This document shows, one piece after another, positions 36,149-46,850 of a stretch of 64,000 bases of DNA. The notes beneath the pieces were generated by a model, which was not told the origin of the DNA, made no database searches, and saw nothing but the letters and a program-made list of their open reading frames with translations. Each line of letters opens with the position of its first letter. Position 1 is the first letter of the stretch. Made by a program: the position numbers and the translations under genes. This DNA is from Roseateles depolymerans (lineage in GTDB: Bacteria > Pseudomonadota > Gammaproteobacteria > Burkholderiales > Burkholderiaceae_C): the NCBI RefSeq assembly GCF_003387155.1, contig NZ_QUMT01000003.1, positions 248,001 through 312,000 on the forward strand. Direction: 5' to 3'.

Positions 36149-36541
36149 TCAGCGCTTGCTGAACTGCTTCCGGCGACGGGCACCGTGCAGACCGACCTTC
36201 TTACGTTCGACTTCACGCGCATCACGCGTCACGAAGCCGGCGCGGCTCAGTTCGGGCTTCAGGGCTGCGTCGTAGTCGATCAGGGCGCGGGTGATACCCA
36301 GGCGCACTGCACCGGCCTGGCCGGATTCGCCACCACCGTGCACGTTGACCTTGATGTCGAAGGCCTCGCCATTGTTCGTCAGCATCAGGGCTTGACGAGC
36401 AATCATGATCGAGGTCTGACGGCCAAAGTACTGCTCGATCGAGCGGCCGTTGACGATGATTTGACCAGTGCCCTTCTTGATGAAGACACGTGCCACCGAC
36501 GACTTGCGACGGCCGGTACCGTAGTTCCAGTTTCCGATCAT
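36149..36541 (-). CDS. rpsI: 30S ribosomal protein S9
   Basis: A ribosomal small-subunit protein whose C-terminal tail reaches the P-site tRNA. It starts [20 protein letters not shown] and ends [10 protein letters not shown], the invariant basic tail. I use the ATG at 36541. A GTG directly before it is also in frame, and an AAGGAG site lies about eight bases upstream of the ATG. It is 130 residues and lies 9 bp downstream of rplM in the standard rplM-rpsI operon. Confidence 0.99.
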   Translation of the reverse strand: MIGNWNYGTGRRKSSVARVFIKKGTGQIIVNGRSIEQYFGRQTSIMIARQALMLTNNGEAFDIKVNVHGGGESGQAGAVRLGITRALIDYDAALKPELSRAGFVTRDAREVERKKVGLHGARRRKQFSKR

Positions 36542-36550
36542 CACCGCTCC

Positions 36551-36979
36551 TTAGATTTCCAGCACTTGGGGCTGCTGGGCGGTGTGCGGATGCGTGTCGC
36601 CCGCGTACACCTTCAGCTTCTTGATCATCGCGTAGCCCAGAGGACCCTTGGGCAGCATGCCCTTGACAGCCTTTTCCAGGGCGCGGCCCGGGAACTTGGC
36701 TTGCATGTCCTTGAACTTCGTGGCGCGGATGCCGCCCGGGTAGCCGGTATGACGGTAGTACACCTTGTCATTGGCCTTGTTGCCGGTCACGCGCAGCTTG
36801 TCTGCGTTGATGATGACGATGAAATCGCCGGTATCCACGTGAGGCGTGTAGATGGCCTTGTGCTTGCCGCGCAAACGGAGTGCCACTTCGCTGGCAACAC
36901 GTCCGAGCACCTTGTCGGTGGCGTCAATCACAAACCACTCGTGCTTCACTTCGGCCGGCTTGGCGCTGAAGGTCTTCAT
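36551..36979 (-). CDS. rplM: 50S ribosomal protein L13
   Basis: A large-subunit assembly protein. [20 protein letters not shown], the [22 protein letters not shown] region (shown by [10 protein letters not shown]) and the end QQPQVLEI are textbook L13. It is 142 residues and the first gene of the rplM-rpsI operon. A good promoter lies about 185 bp upstream. Confidence 0.99.
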   Translation of the reverse strand: MKTFSAKPAEVKHEWFVIDATDKVLGRVASEVALRLRGKHKAIYTPHVDTGDFIVIINADKLRVTGNKANDKVYYRHTGYPGGIRATKFKDMQAKFPGRALEKAVKGMLPKGPLGYAMIKKLKVYAGDTHPHTAQQPQVLEI

Positions 36980-37161
36980 GAGAGTCTTTCAAAATCTGGC
37001 AAATCAGCAAAAGCCGCACGGCAGACCCCTTCAAGAGGAATCCAGCCAGTGCAATTTCCGCACGTTGGGCCAATGCCCCACTTCTGTTCGGTGCCGCTTA
37101 TGAGTGCGCGACCTCTCACGAAAGTGCCCCACGGCTGCCATGAAACCGGGGAAAGCCCGCG

Positions 37162-37189
37162 AGTTTAGCAGAACTTGGGCAAAAGCCAA
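37162..37189 (-). promoter_or_regulatory. Candidate rplM-rpsI promoter (TTGGCT - 16 bp - TAAACT)
   Basis: On the minus strand, TTGGCT (37184-37189) and TAAACT (37162-37167) are 16 bp apart, predicting a 5' leader of roughly 175 nt before rplM. The leader could hold control elements, but none was recognised. The remaining part of the 352-bp gap 36980-37331 shows no gene. Confidence 0.5.
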
Positions 37190-37331
37190 ATGCGCGGGCC
37201 CGCCCGTGGGCCCATTGGCCCGGTCCGCGCCGCCGTTGATCGGGGAATCGTCACAGATCCTGCATCTGGCCGCAGAATCCACTTGGCGAGACCCGCACTT
37301 TGGCTACCATCCGGGTTACTACTGAGCCGCC

Positions 37332-38123
37332 ATGACTGCCGCCCCACCCTCCTCTCCCACCCCGGCGCCCGCGCCTGCGCCTGCCGTGGCGGGATCGACG
37401 GGCGTCAGCGCCGATGCGTCGCCGCCCAAGCCCAAGCGGGACCGCCCCTGGACCGCCCGCCTGCCTGCATTCTGGCGACGCTGGGCGGACTGGGTCCCCA
37501 TCCGCGCCCTGGGCAAACGCCACCGCAAGCGCATCGCCCAGCACCTGCTGTCTCTGCCGGAGCGAGACCGCTACCTGCGCTTTGGCTACGCGGCCCGGGA
37601 CGAACAGATCCAGAAGTATGTCGACACCCTCAATTTCTCGCGGGATGAGGTGCTGGGCATCTTCAACCGCAAGCTGCAACTGATCGCCGTGGCCCACCTG
37701 GCCTATGAGCCGACACCGCAGATCAAGGGCCGCCCCGCCATGGCGGAATTTGGCGTTTCGGTGGCGGGGACTGCCCGGGGCCGGGGTTTTGGCCGCCGGC
37801 TCTTTGAACGCGCCGCCCTGCACGCCCGCAACCGCGGCATCGACACCCTGTTCATCCACGCCCTCAGCGAGAACGGCCCCATGCTGGCCATCGCCCGCAA
37901 GGCCGGGGCCAAGGTGGAGCGGGACGGCAGCGAATCCGAGGCCTGGCTGCGCCTGCCGCCAGACTCCGTGTCGTCCCATGTGGACGAAGCCATCGAGCGC
38001 CACATGGCCGAGGCGGACTTCCAGCTCAAGCGCCACCTGCGCAACTTCAACGCCTTCATCGACGGCGTGGCCGAGGTGAAGACCAAGCTGGGCAAGACCA
38101 GCGGCAAGTCGGCCAAACAATAG
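37332..38123 (+). CDS. GNAT family N-acetyltransferase
   Basis: A 263-residue acyl-CoA-dependent acetyltransferase of unknown substrate. An Ala/Pro-rich, probably disordered N terminus (about 1-40) precedes the GNAT core. The acetyl-CoA motif is GTARGRGFGRRLFERAAL, around residues 150-165, and FIHALSENGPMLAIARKAG matches the motif B helix. A C-terminal helical tail (about 215-263) extends beyond the usual domain. No close functional assignment is possible. The neighbours are ribosomal genes on the other strand and a DUF2726 gene downstream. Confidence 0.85.
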   Translation: MTAAPPSSPTPAPAPAPAVAGSTGVSADASPPKPKRDRPWTARLPAFWRRWADWVPIRALGKRHRKRIAQHLLSLPERDRYLRFGYAARDEQIQKYVDTLNFSRDEVLGIFNRKLQLIAVAHLAYEPTPQIKGRPAMAEFGVSVAGTARGRGFGRRLFERAALHARNRGIDTLFIHALSENGPMLAIARKAGAKVERDGSESEAWLRLPPDSVSSHVDEAIERHMAEADFQLKRHLRNFNAFIDGVAEVKTKLGKTSGKSAKQ

Positions 38124-38305
38124 CCAAGCCACCACCGGTCTCTACCAGCCCCCCAGACTGGTCCACCCGATCCAGGGGGGCCACTCGGATGCATCTTGTA
38201 ACGACTTTCGGCTACATTCGCGCCGATCCGGGCACGATTCAAGCCGTGCGTTCCGTCACACGACGGGCGCTGTGCCCTTCGGGCCCTCTTACAACGCTTC
38301 GGGAC

Positions 38306-39145
38306 ATGCTCAACACATTGCCGTGGGTCGTGGCAGGCCTGGGTGGCGCTGCCGGACTCGGTCTGGCCGCAACCCTGCTGCTGCGCCGACCCCAACGCCG
38401 CAAGCCCTTGCCCACCGAATGGTCGCTGAATGCGCGACCGGTGTTCAGCGCGGACGAACGACGGGTCTTCCGCCTGCTGCGCGAAGCCCTGCCCCATCAT
38501 GTGCTGATGGCCAAGCTGCCGCTGGTGCGTTTCTGCCAGCCGACAGAAGCCAAGGACGTGCGCTACTGGTATGACTTGCTGGGCGGCATCAGCGTCAATT
38601 TTGCGATCTGCAGCCCCAATGGTCGGGTGCTGGCCGCCGTAGACCTGGACACCCAGCGCTCCGGCAGCGCCCGCAGCCTGCAGATCAAGCAGGAAGTGCT
38701 GGCGGCCTGCCGCATCCGCTACCTGCGCACGTCGGTGGACACCATGCCCACCGTGTCTGAATTGCAGTTGCTGGTGCCCTTCAGCAACCAGTCGTCGCGG
38801 GCGCCCCAGCCGCTGCAGCCCCGCAGCGCCGTGCGTGCCCAGGCGGCTGCGCCGAGCGCGGCCCACCCGTCCGCCCAGCGCCGGGTGCCGGGCCGCAACA
38901 CCTTGTGGAACGATTCGTCGGTCTTCAGTGACTCCTTCTTTGCGCCCGACAGCCGCCTGGACGGACTGGGCGGAGCGCCGGACAGCGTCCAGACGGCGGC
39001 GGAGCCACGGGTGCGCGGCTACCGTCCGCGGGGCACCACCGGGGGAGATTCGTCGATGTCCCCGCTGGATTCCCAGTTCAGCGAAGAGACGGATCACGAC
39101 ATTGCCGGCGTGGTGGTCGACGCGCCGCGTCACATGCGGCGCTAA
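38306..39145 (+). CDS. DUF2726 domain-containing membrane-anchored protein
   Basis: A 279-residue protein of unknown function. From the ATG at 38306 it begins with a membrane helix (about residues 6-27, VVAGLGGAAGLGLAATLLL). The DUF2726 domain (about residues 40-160) follows, with VFSADERRVFRLLREALP, VRYWYDLLGGISVNFAIC and GRVLAAVDLD, a fold resembling restriction-endonuclease-like or topoisomerase-associated domains. The C-terminal 110 residues are Ser/Pro/Gly-rich and probably disordered. An earlier in-frame start would add 39 residues and hide the membrane helix, so it was not used. Confidence 0.8.
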   Translation: MLNTLPWVVAGLGGAAGLGLAATLLLRRPQRRKPLPTEWSLNARPVFSADERRVFRLLREALPHHVLMAKLPLVRFCQPTEAKDVRYWYDLLGGISVNFAICSPNGRVLAAVDLDTQRSGSARSLQIKQEVLAACRIRYLRTSVDTMPTVSELQLLVPFSNQSSRAPQPLQPRSAVRAQAAAPSAAHPSAQRRVPGRNTLWNDSSVFSDSFFAPDSRLDGLGGAPDSVQTAAEPRVRGYRPRGTTGGDSSMSPLDSQFSEETDHDIAGVVVDAPRHMRR

Positions 39146-39171
39146 GCTAGCAGCTTCTGCCCACCGGACCG

Positions 39172-39197
39172 ACGGCGCGAAAGCGCCGTTTTGTTTT
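39172..39197 (+). terminator. Rho-independent terminator after the DUF2726 gene
   Basis: The stem ACGGCGC / GCGCCGT with a GAAA tetraloop is followed by TTTGTTTT. It ends only a few bases before the srkA start codon, so srkA needs a promoter inside or upstream of this spot, or relies on read-through. Confidence 0.85.
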
Positions 39198-39201
39198 GCT
39201 G

Positions 39202-40221
39202 ATGACCTCATCCCCGGCCGGTTTCGGCCATCTCACCCCGGAACGCATGCTGGACGCGATGGAGCATGCCGGTCTGCGTCCGGACGGCCGGTTGCTGCAG
39301 CTCAATTCCTACGAAAACCGCGTGCTGCAGGCCTATCTGGAGGACGGCAGCGCGGTGGTGGCCAAGTTCTACCGCTCGGGCCGCTGGAGCGACGCGCAGA
39401 TCCTGGAAGAGCATGCATTCGCCCGCGAGCTGGTCGAGGCGGAAGTGCCGGTGGTGGCCCCGATGATGCTGGAGGTGGACGGCCAGGCCACCACGCTGGC
39501 CCATGTGCTGGGGGACCGTTTTGCGGTGTCACCGCGTCAGGGCGGACGCGCCCCTGAACTGGAAGATCCGGAGGTGCTGCGCTGGATCGGTCGCTTCCTG
39601 GCCCGGCTCCACGAAGTGGGCCAGCGCCACCCGTTTGAACATCGGGTGTCGTGGAACACCGCCCAGCCCGCGCGGGAGGCCCGCGACTGGCTTCGGGACC
39701 ATGACATCCTGGCGCCGGACGTTGCCCCGCAATGGCACGACGCGGCCGAGCGCTGCATCACCGCCATCCAGGCGGCCTTCGACCAGCAGCCCCAGCTGCG
39801 CAGCCTGCGCCTGCACGGCGACTGCCATCCCGGCAACCTGCTCTGGACACCGGACCGGGGTCCGCATTTCGTGGATCTGGATGATGCGATGCAGGGCCCC
39901 GCGGTGCAGGACCTGTGGATGATGCTCTCCGGAGACCCGGAGGCGGCCCGCCGGCAACTGGATGCGCTGCTGGACGGATATGAAAGCGTGCGCGAATTCG
40001 ACTGGCGCGAATTGCGGCTGATCGAAGCCTTGCGCACCCAGCGCATGATCCATCACAGCGCCTGGCTGGCGCGGCGCTGGGAAGACCCGGCGTTTCCGCT
40101 GGCCTTCCCCTGGTTCGGCACGCCCAATTACTGGAGCGACCAGGTCGTCAAGCTGCGCGAGCAACTGGACGCCATGCAGATCGAGGCCGAAAAGGCCTCG
40201 GGGCTGCCCAGCTGGGACTGA
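39202..40221 (+). CDS. srkA: Stress response kinase SrkA (RdoA/YihE family)
   Basis: A cytoplasmic Ser/Thr kinase with aminoglycoside phosphotransferase fold, linked to survival under stress and Cpx control in enterobacteria. Family motifs are LNSYENRVLQAYLEDGSAVVAKFYR (N-lobe, lysine in AKFYR), LRLHGDCHPGNLLW (catalytic loop) and FVDLDDAMQGP (metal-binding DxD region). It is 339 residues from the ATG at 39202. An in-frame TTG lies six bases earlier. Confidence 0.93.
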   Translation: MTSSPAGFGHLTPERMLDAMEHAGLRPDGRLLQLNSYENRVLQAYLEDGSAVVAKFYRSGRWSDAQILEEHAFARELVEAEVPVVAPMMLEVDGQATTLAHVLGDRFAVSPRQGGRAPELEDPEVLRWIGRFLARLHEVGQRHPFEHRVSWNTAQPAREARDWLRDHDILAPDVAPQWHDAAERCITAIQAAFDQQPQLRSLRLHGDCHPGNLLWTPDRGPHFVDLDDAMQGPAVQDLWMMLSGDPEAARRQLDALLDGYESVREFDWRELRLIEALRTQRMIHHSAWLARRWEDPAFPLAFPWFGTPNYWSDQVVKLREQLDAMQIEAEKASGLPSWD

Positions 40222-40244
40222 GCCCCAGCCGGGCGCCTCGCAGA

Positions 40245-42146
<1,902 letters not shown>

Positions 42147-42373
42147 CTCTTGTTGAATTGCCGTGCAGGATTGTTGGGAGGACTCGGGCAGGCGTGACCG
42201 GCCCGGTTGCGTCCGCATGTGGGGCGCAGCCCGGCGATTTCAAGAGGGGCTTGTGGAGGCTTGTAGCGGCTTGTGGCGGCGTGTAGCGGCTTTTCACGGT
42301 GCCCCCCCGGAGAAGCATCCGGGAGGGTTGGGGCGGCGGGCAGCCAGGCCCGCCGAACGCCCCCCGGGCGATG

Positions 42374-43513
42374 TCAGCGCTGGCGGGCAGCAGCCACTGC
42401 CTGGCTCAGCACCTCCAGTGCTTCCAGGGAGTCATCCCACGCCAGGCAGGCGTCGGTGATGCTCTTGCCGTACTCCAGCTGGGACGGATCGTCCTTGCCG
42501 GGGCTGAACTTCTGCGCGCCACCCTGCAGATGGCTTTCCACCATGACCCCAAAGATCTGGCGGCTGCCCTCGCGGATCTGGCCGGCGATGTCCCGGGCCA
42601 CATCCAGCTGGCGCTGATGCTGCTTGCTGCTGTTGGCGTGGGAGCAGTCCACCATCAGGCGTGTGGGCAACTGGGCTGCCGCCAGATCGGCACAGGCCGC
42701 GCCGACGCTCTGGGCGTCGTAGTTGGGGGTCTTGCCGCCGCGCAGGATGACATGGCAGTCCGGATTGCCGCCCGTCTCCACAATCGCCACCTGGCCGTTC
42801 TTGTGCACCGACAGGAAGTGGTGGGGGCGTGCAGCCGCCTGGATCGCATCGGTAGCGATCTTGATGTTGCCGTCGGTGCCGTTCTTGAAGCCGATTGGCG
42901 CCGACAGGCCGGAGGCCAGCTCGCGGTGCACCTGGCTCTCCGTCGTGCGGGCGCCGATGGCGCCCCAGGAGATCAGGTCCCCGATGTACTGGGGCGAGAT
43001 CACATCCAGGAACTCCGAGCCGGCCGGCATGCCCAGGCGGTTGATGTCCAGCAGCAACTGTCGCGCGATGCGCAGGCCTTCATCGATGCGGTAGCTCTCG
43101 TCCAGGTAGGGGTCGTTGATCAGGCCCTTCCAGCCGACGGTGGTGCGCGGCTTCTCGAAGTAGACCCGCATCACGATCTCCAGCGTGTCGGCATAGCGGT
43201 CGCGCTGGCCGACGAGGCGGCGGGCATATTCCAGCGCCGCGGCGGGGTCGTGAATGGAGCAGGGGCCGATGATCACCAGCAGCCGGTCATCCTGCCCGTC
43301 GATGATGCGCCGGATCCGCTGCCGGGTGCCGACCACCAGTTGCTCCATGGCGGTGCCGCGGATGGGGAAGAAACGGATGAGGTGTTCGGGAGGCGGCAAG
43401 GGGGTGATGTCCAGAATGCGTTCGTCGTCGGTTTGGCTCGTCTTGTCCTGCGGCGAATACCAGCGCTCCGCCTCCTGAGCGCTTCCGTAAGGGTGTTGGG
43501 ACTTGGCATTCAT
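42374..43513 (-). CDS. aroG: 3-deoxy-7-phosphoheptulonate (DAHP) synthase, class I
   Basis: First enzyme of the shikimate pathway, condensing PEP and erythrose 4-phosphate. Its 379 residues carry LVIIGPCSIHD (PEP binding), RVYFEKPRTTVGWKGLIND, IGARTTESQ, GFKNGTDGN and DCSHANSSK (metal and substrate residues), with the N-terminal segment ITPLPPPEHLIRFFPI that shapes feedback inhibition in AroF/G/H proteins. Which aromatic amino acid inhibits it cannot be read here. The leader upstream contains a Phe-rich peptide and a terminator, so transcription is probably attenuated by aminoacyl-tRNA-Phe supply. The symbol aroG is by family and may equally be aroF or aroH. Confidence 0.95.
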   Translation of the reverse strand: MNAKSQHPYGSAQEAERWYSPQDKTSQTDDERILDITPLPPPEHLIRFFPIRGTAMEQLVVGTRQRIRRIIDGQDDRLLVIIGPCSIHDPAAALEYARRLVGQRDRYADTLEIVMRVYFEKPRTTVGWKGLINDPYLDESYRIDEGLRIARQLLLDINRLGMPAGSEFLDVISPQYIGDLISWGAIGARTTESQVHRELASGLSAPIGFKNGTDGNIKIATDAIQAAARPHHFLSVHKNGQVAIVETGGNPDCHVILRGGKTPNYDAQSVGAACADLAAAQLPTRLMVDCSHANSSKQHQRQLDVARDIAGQIREGSRQIFGVMVESHLQGGAQKFSPGKDDPSQLEYGKSITDACLAWDDSLEALEVLSQAVAAARQR

Positions 43514-43572
43514 GGGTCAGGGTTCCTGTCTGAGGGATCGGGGGGGGATCGACATCGATCCGCGATGAGCGC

Positions 43573-43608
43573 AAAAAAAACCGCCGGGTGGTGAGACCCG
43601 GCGGTTTT
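43573..43608 (-). terminator. Attenuator terminator upstream of DAHP synthase
   Basis: A 9-bp perfect stem, CCGCCGGGU / ACCCGGCGG, extended by A-U pairs, is followed by eight U residues on the minus strand. It lies in the leader, 60 bp before the DAHP synthase start, rather than after a gene. The 5' arm can instead pair with CCCGGCGG inside the leader peptide coding region (43649-43656), giving mutually exclusive terminator and antiterminator structures. Confidence 0.85.
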
Positions 43609-43629
43609 CTGAGGATGCTTGGCGCTTGC

Positions 43630-43707
43630 TTATGCGTTCGCCTCTCCTCCGCCGGGGCGGTGCGAGAACCAAAAGAAAGCAAAATAAAACTTGCTGACGA
43701 AACGCAT
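43630..43707 (-). CDS. Phe-rich leader peptide of the DAHP synthase attenuator
   Basis: A 25-codon open reading frame encodes MRFVSKFYFAFFWFSHRP followed by GGGEANA and a TAA. It has six Phe, one Tyr and one Trp, seven of these eight in codons 7-14. This density is the hallmark of leader peptides that sense charged tRNA. Codons 17-20 overlap the antiterminator arm, placed so that a ribosome paused at codons 7-12 leaves it free, while one reaching the stop codon covers it. A recognisable ribosome-binding site is weak. The assignment rests on composition, position and the paired RNA structures. Confidence 0.8.
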   Translation of the reverse strand: MRFVSKFYFAFFWFSHRPGGGEANA

Positions 43708-43786
43708 GAGGTTGATGTTGCCTTGGACGCTCAGGGCCCGTCAAGGCCCTTGAAGACGCTGGCGGACGGACGGTGTGACTGTCGCA

Positions 43787-43834
43787 CCACGCTCAGCACA
43801 ACGCTGAGCTCCACGTTCAGCACGACGCTCAGGC
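43787..43834. repeat. Imperfect 24-bp tandem duplication at the tldD 3' end
   Basis: Two adjacent 24-mers beginning CCACGCTCAGCAC and CCACGTTCAGCAC differ at only a few positions. The second includes the tldD stop codon. The first can form a CTCAGC/GCTGAG hairpin but has no U-run. Confidence 0.8.
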
Positions 43835-45292
43835 CGTGCCGCCCACGGTGATGCCGTCGATGCGCAGCGTCGGCTGGCCCACGCCCACGGGCACGCTTTG
43901 GCCTTCCTTGCCACAGACGCCCACGCCGGTGTCCAGCTTCATGTCATTGCCGATCATCGACACGCGGTTCATCGCATCCGGACCGTTGCCGATCAGGGTG
44001 GCACCCTTGACCGGATACAGCAGCTTGCCCTTTTCCACCCACCAGGCTTCGCTGGCAGAGAACACGAACTTGCCGGATGTGATATCCACCTGACCGCCGC
44101 CGAAGTTGGTGGCGTACAAGCCCTTGTCGATGCTGGCGATGATCTCTTCCGGCGTCTTGTCGCCGCCCAGCATGTAGGTGTTGGTCATGCGCGGCATGGG
44201 CAGATGGGCGTAGCTTTCCCGACGTCCGTTGCCGGTAGGCGCCACCTTCATCAGGCGCGCATTCATCGCGTCCTGGATGTAGCCCTTGAGAATGCCGTCT
44301 TCGATCAGCACATTGCGCTGCGAGGCGCAGCCTTCATCGTCCACGTTCAGCGAGCCGCGGCGGTCGGGCAGCGTGCCGTCGTCCAGCACGGTCACGCCCT
44401 TGGCAGCCACCCGCTGGCCGATGCGGCCGGCGAAGGTGCTCGAGCCCTTGCGGTTGAAGTCACCTTCCAGGCCGTGGCCCACGGCTTCGTGCAGCAGCAC
44501 GCCGGGCCAGCCCGGGCCGAGCACCACCGTCATTTCGCCGGCCGGGGCCGGGCGGGACTCGAGATTCGTCAGGGCAGCGGTGACGGCCTGGTCCACGTAC
44601 GAGGCGATCATCTCGTCGGTGAAATAAGCCAGGCCGAACCGGCCGCCGCCGCCGCCGGACCCCACTTCCCGGCGACCGTTGCTTTCCGCAATCACCGTCA
44701 CCGACAGGCGCACCAGCGGGCGCACGTCAGCAGCCAGGGTGCCATCGGCCCGCGCAATCAGCACAACTTCGTGTTCAGCAGCCAGGCCCGCCATGACCTG
44801 CGCGATGCGCGGGTCCTTGGCACGGGCCAGGCGCTCGGTGCGCTCGAGCAGGGCCACCTTCTCGGTGCTGTCCAGGCTGGCGATGGGGTCGGCGTCGCCG
44901 TAAAGCGCGCGGCTGGGGGCCACGACCGGCTCGGTGGGCACCTTCACCCGCTTGCTCTGGCCGGCGCTGGCAATGGCCCGCACGGTGCGGGCGGCATCCA
45001 GCAGCGCGGCTTCGGAAATGTCGTCGGAGTACGCGAATGCGGTTTTCTCACCCGCCACCGCGCGCACGCCCACGCCCTGGTCGATGGAGAAGCTGCCGCT
45101 CTTGACGATGCCTTCTTCCAGGCTCCAGCCCTCGGCTCGGGTGGTCTGGAAATAAAGGTCGGCGTCGTCAACGCGATGCTCGGTGATCAGGCGCAGCGCC
45201 TGGGACAGCGAGGCATCGGTCAGGCCGAAGGGTTCCAACAACTGGGCACGGGCAGTGACCAGACGGGCCAGGGTGGGTTCGCGCGAAATCAT
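43829..45292 (-). CDS. tldD: Metalloprotease TldD
   Basis: Subunit of the TldD/TldE zinc protease that matures some peptides (for example microcins) and degrades unfolded short proteins. The HExxxH-type metal site is [14 protein letters not shown], near residue 265. The C-terminal [26 protein letters not shown] is strongly conserved in TldD. Its 487 residues fit, and the partner tldE/pmbA is not in the window. Confidence 0.97.
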   Translation of the reverse strand: MISREPTLARLVTARAQLLEPFGLTDASLSQALRLITEHRVDDADLYFQTTRAEGWSLEEGIVKSGSFSIDQGVGVRAVAGEKTAFAYSDDISEAALLDAARTVRAIASAGQSKRVKVPTEPVVAPSRALYGDADPIASLDSTEKVALLERTERLARAKDPRIAQVMAGLAAEHEVVLIARADGTLAADVRPLVRLSVTVIAESNGRREVGSGGGGGRFGLAYFTDEMIASYVDQAVTAALTNLESRPAPAGEMTVVLGPGWPGVLLHEAVGHGLEGDFNRKGSSTFAGRIGQRVAAKGVTVLDDGTLPDRRGSLNVDDEGCASQRNVLIEDGILKGYIQDAMNARLMKVAPTGNGRRESYAHLPMPRMTNTYMLGGDKTPEEIIASIDKGLYATNFGGGQVDITSGKFVFSASEAWWVEKGKLLYPVKGATLIGNGPDAMNRVSMIGNDMKLDTGVGVCGKEGQSVPVGVGQPTLRIDGITVGGTA

Positions 45293-45398
45293 GGGCTGAT
45301 TGTAGGCAGGCGGGGCGGCCAGCGCATCGCCCCCGCTTCGCCCCTTCTGGGCGGAGGGCGACCCCCATCGGTCGGGCGTGTGCAGCAGGCGCGGGTGC

Positions 45399-45430
45399 GG
45401 TGGCGCTTTAGGTGGCGCTTAAGGTGGCGC
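45399..45430. repeat. 12-bp tandem repeat, GGTGGCGCTTTA type, 2.7 copies
   Basis: GGTGGCGCTTTA, GGTGGCGCTTAA and GGTGGCGC lie consecutively in the 182-bp gap between the tldD start and the rsmI stop. No gene is seen there. Confidence 0.85.
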
Positions 45431-45474
45431 GTGTGCAGTGGTGGGTGTTTGGTGGTGCGGCCAACGACGCGGCC

Positions 45475-46407
45475 TCAGTCGTCGCCGCTGTCGCCATCCC
45501 CCTCGTCGCGATCATCGCCATCCGCCTCGGATTTCCACGCCAGTGCCTGCTGATACAGCGCGTTGCGCGGTGAACCGCTCAATTCCGCGGCCAGACTCAC
45601 CGCCTGCTTGAGCGGCAGCTCCCGCATCAGCACCCGCAATTGCCGCAGCGCGTCCGTGGGCAGGTCTCCGTCCTGCTCCAGGGCCGGTGCGGCATGCAGC
45701 ACCAGCACGAACTCGCCTCGCTCGCGCTGCGGATCGGCCTGCATCCAGGCCGGCAGGTCAGCGCAGCGGGCGGTATGCACGGTCTCGAACTGCTTGGTGA
45801 GTTCACGACACACCGTCAGGGTCTGCGCAGGGGCCAGCTCGGCCAGCAGTTGCAGCAGCTCACGGATGCGATGCGGCGCCTCGAACAGCACGATGCTGTG
45901 CGGCTGCCCAACCAGGGTACTGGCCACCGTCCGCCGCTCCGCAGCCTTAGTGGGCAGAAAGCCCGCGAAGCGAAAGCCCTGGGCCTGCGTGTCGCCGGCC
46001 ACGCTCACGGCCGTCACCGTGCTGCTGGCACCGGGCAGCGGCAGCACGCGGATGCCGGCCTGCCGCGCGGCCGCCACCAGCACCGCACCGGGGTCGGACA
46101 CGGCAGGCGTGCCGGCATCACTCACGTAGGCAATGCGTTCGCCACTGCGCAGCCGGTCGATCAGGCCCTGGGCGGCGGACTGTTCATTGTGCTGATGCAG
46201 GGCCACCAGCGGTTTGTGCAGGCCCATCCAGCGCAGCAGTTGCGCACTCACGCGGGTGTCCTCGCAGGCGACCGCATCAACCAGGGACAGCAGATGGATG
46301 GCACGCAGCGTGATGTCGGACAGGTTGCCGATCGGGGTGGCGACCAGGTAGAGCGTCCCCGCCGGGTATTGCTGCTGACCGGCGGCAGCGGCAGCGGCCT
46401 CGCTCAT
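45475..46407 (-). CDS. rsmI: 16S rRNA (cytidine(1402)-2'-O)-methyltransferase RsmI
   Basis: Methylates the 2'-hydroxyl of C1402 in the ribosomal decoding centre. From the ATG at 46407 it reads MSEAAAAAAGQQQYPAGTLY, then the tetrapyrrole-methylase-type fold with LYLVATPIGNLSDITLRA, ACEDTR, YVSDAGTPAVSDPG and LPLPGASSTVTA. It is 310 residues, slightly longer than usual because of a highly acidic C-terminal tail (SEADGDDRDEGDGDSGDD). It is divergent from yraN, as in many proteobacteria. Confidence 0.96.
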   Translation of the reverse strand: MSEAAAAAAGQQQYPAGTLYLVATPIGNLSDITLRAIHLLSLVDAVACEDTRVSAQLLRWMGLHKPLVALHQHNEQSAAQGLIDRLRSGERIAYVSDAGTPAVSDPGAVLVAAARQAGIRVLPLPGASSTVTAVSVAGDTQAQGFRFAGFLPTKAAERRTVASTLVGQPHSIVLFEAPHRIRELLQLLAELAPAQTLTVCRELTKQFETVHTARCADLPAWMQADPQRERGEFVLVLHAAPALEQDGDLPTDALRQLRVLMRELPLKQAVSLAAELSGSPRNALYQQALAWKSEADGDDRDEGDGDSGDD

Positions 46408-46441
46408 CTGGCGGGCCAGGGATGCCGGGGGAGATGACGGG

Positions 46442-46825
46442 ATGTTCAAGAAGCTCTCCACAAAGGCGCGGGGCGACGATGCCGAGACCCGCGCCCTGGA
46501 ATTTCTGTTGCGCCGCAATCTGCGGCTGGAAGCGCGCAATTATCGAGTGGCGCGCGGTCCCACCGGTCGAGGCGGCGAGATCGACCTCATCATGCGCGCC
46601 CCGGACGGCACGCTGGTGTTTGTCGAAGTCCGCACGCGGGCGGCGCAGGCCCATGGCGGCGCTGCGGCCAGCGTCACCCGCACCAAGCAGCGGCGGCTGG
46701 TCTACGCCGCCTCCCACTACCTCTCTCGACTGAGAACGGCGCCGCCGTGCCGATTCGATGTGGTGGCCATCGACGGCGATCACATCGAATGGTTACCGGC
46801 CGCCTTTGACGCGAGCGGCTGGTGA
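46442..46825 (+). CDS. YraN family protein (UPF0102)
   Basis: A 127-residue protein with a restriction-endonuclease-like core: ARNYRVARGPTGRGGEIDLI and LVFVEVRTR give the conserved E-x(n)-GEIDLI-FVEV pattern. Its function is unsettled. Some members show nuclease features or link to outer-membrane maintenance in this neighbourhood (rsmI-yraN-diaA-dolP). It starts 34 bp from rsmI on the opposite strand. Confidence 0.94.
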   Translation: MFKKLSTKARGDDAETRALEFLLRRNLRLEARNYRVARGPTGRGGEIDLIMRAPDGTLVFVEVRTRAAQAHGGAAASVTRTKQRRLVYAASHYLSRLRTAPPCRFDVVAIDGDHIEWLPAAFDASGW

Positions 46826-46850
46826 GCGGGGCCCCGTTATCATCCGCGGC

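Noticed and set aside
42298-42330. CCCGGA/TCCGGG hairpin downstream of the DAHP synthase gene as a terminator
   Set aside because: The stem is short and no U-run follows on the minus strand, so it was not listed.
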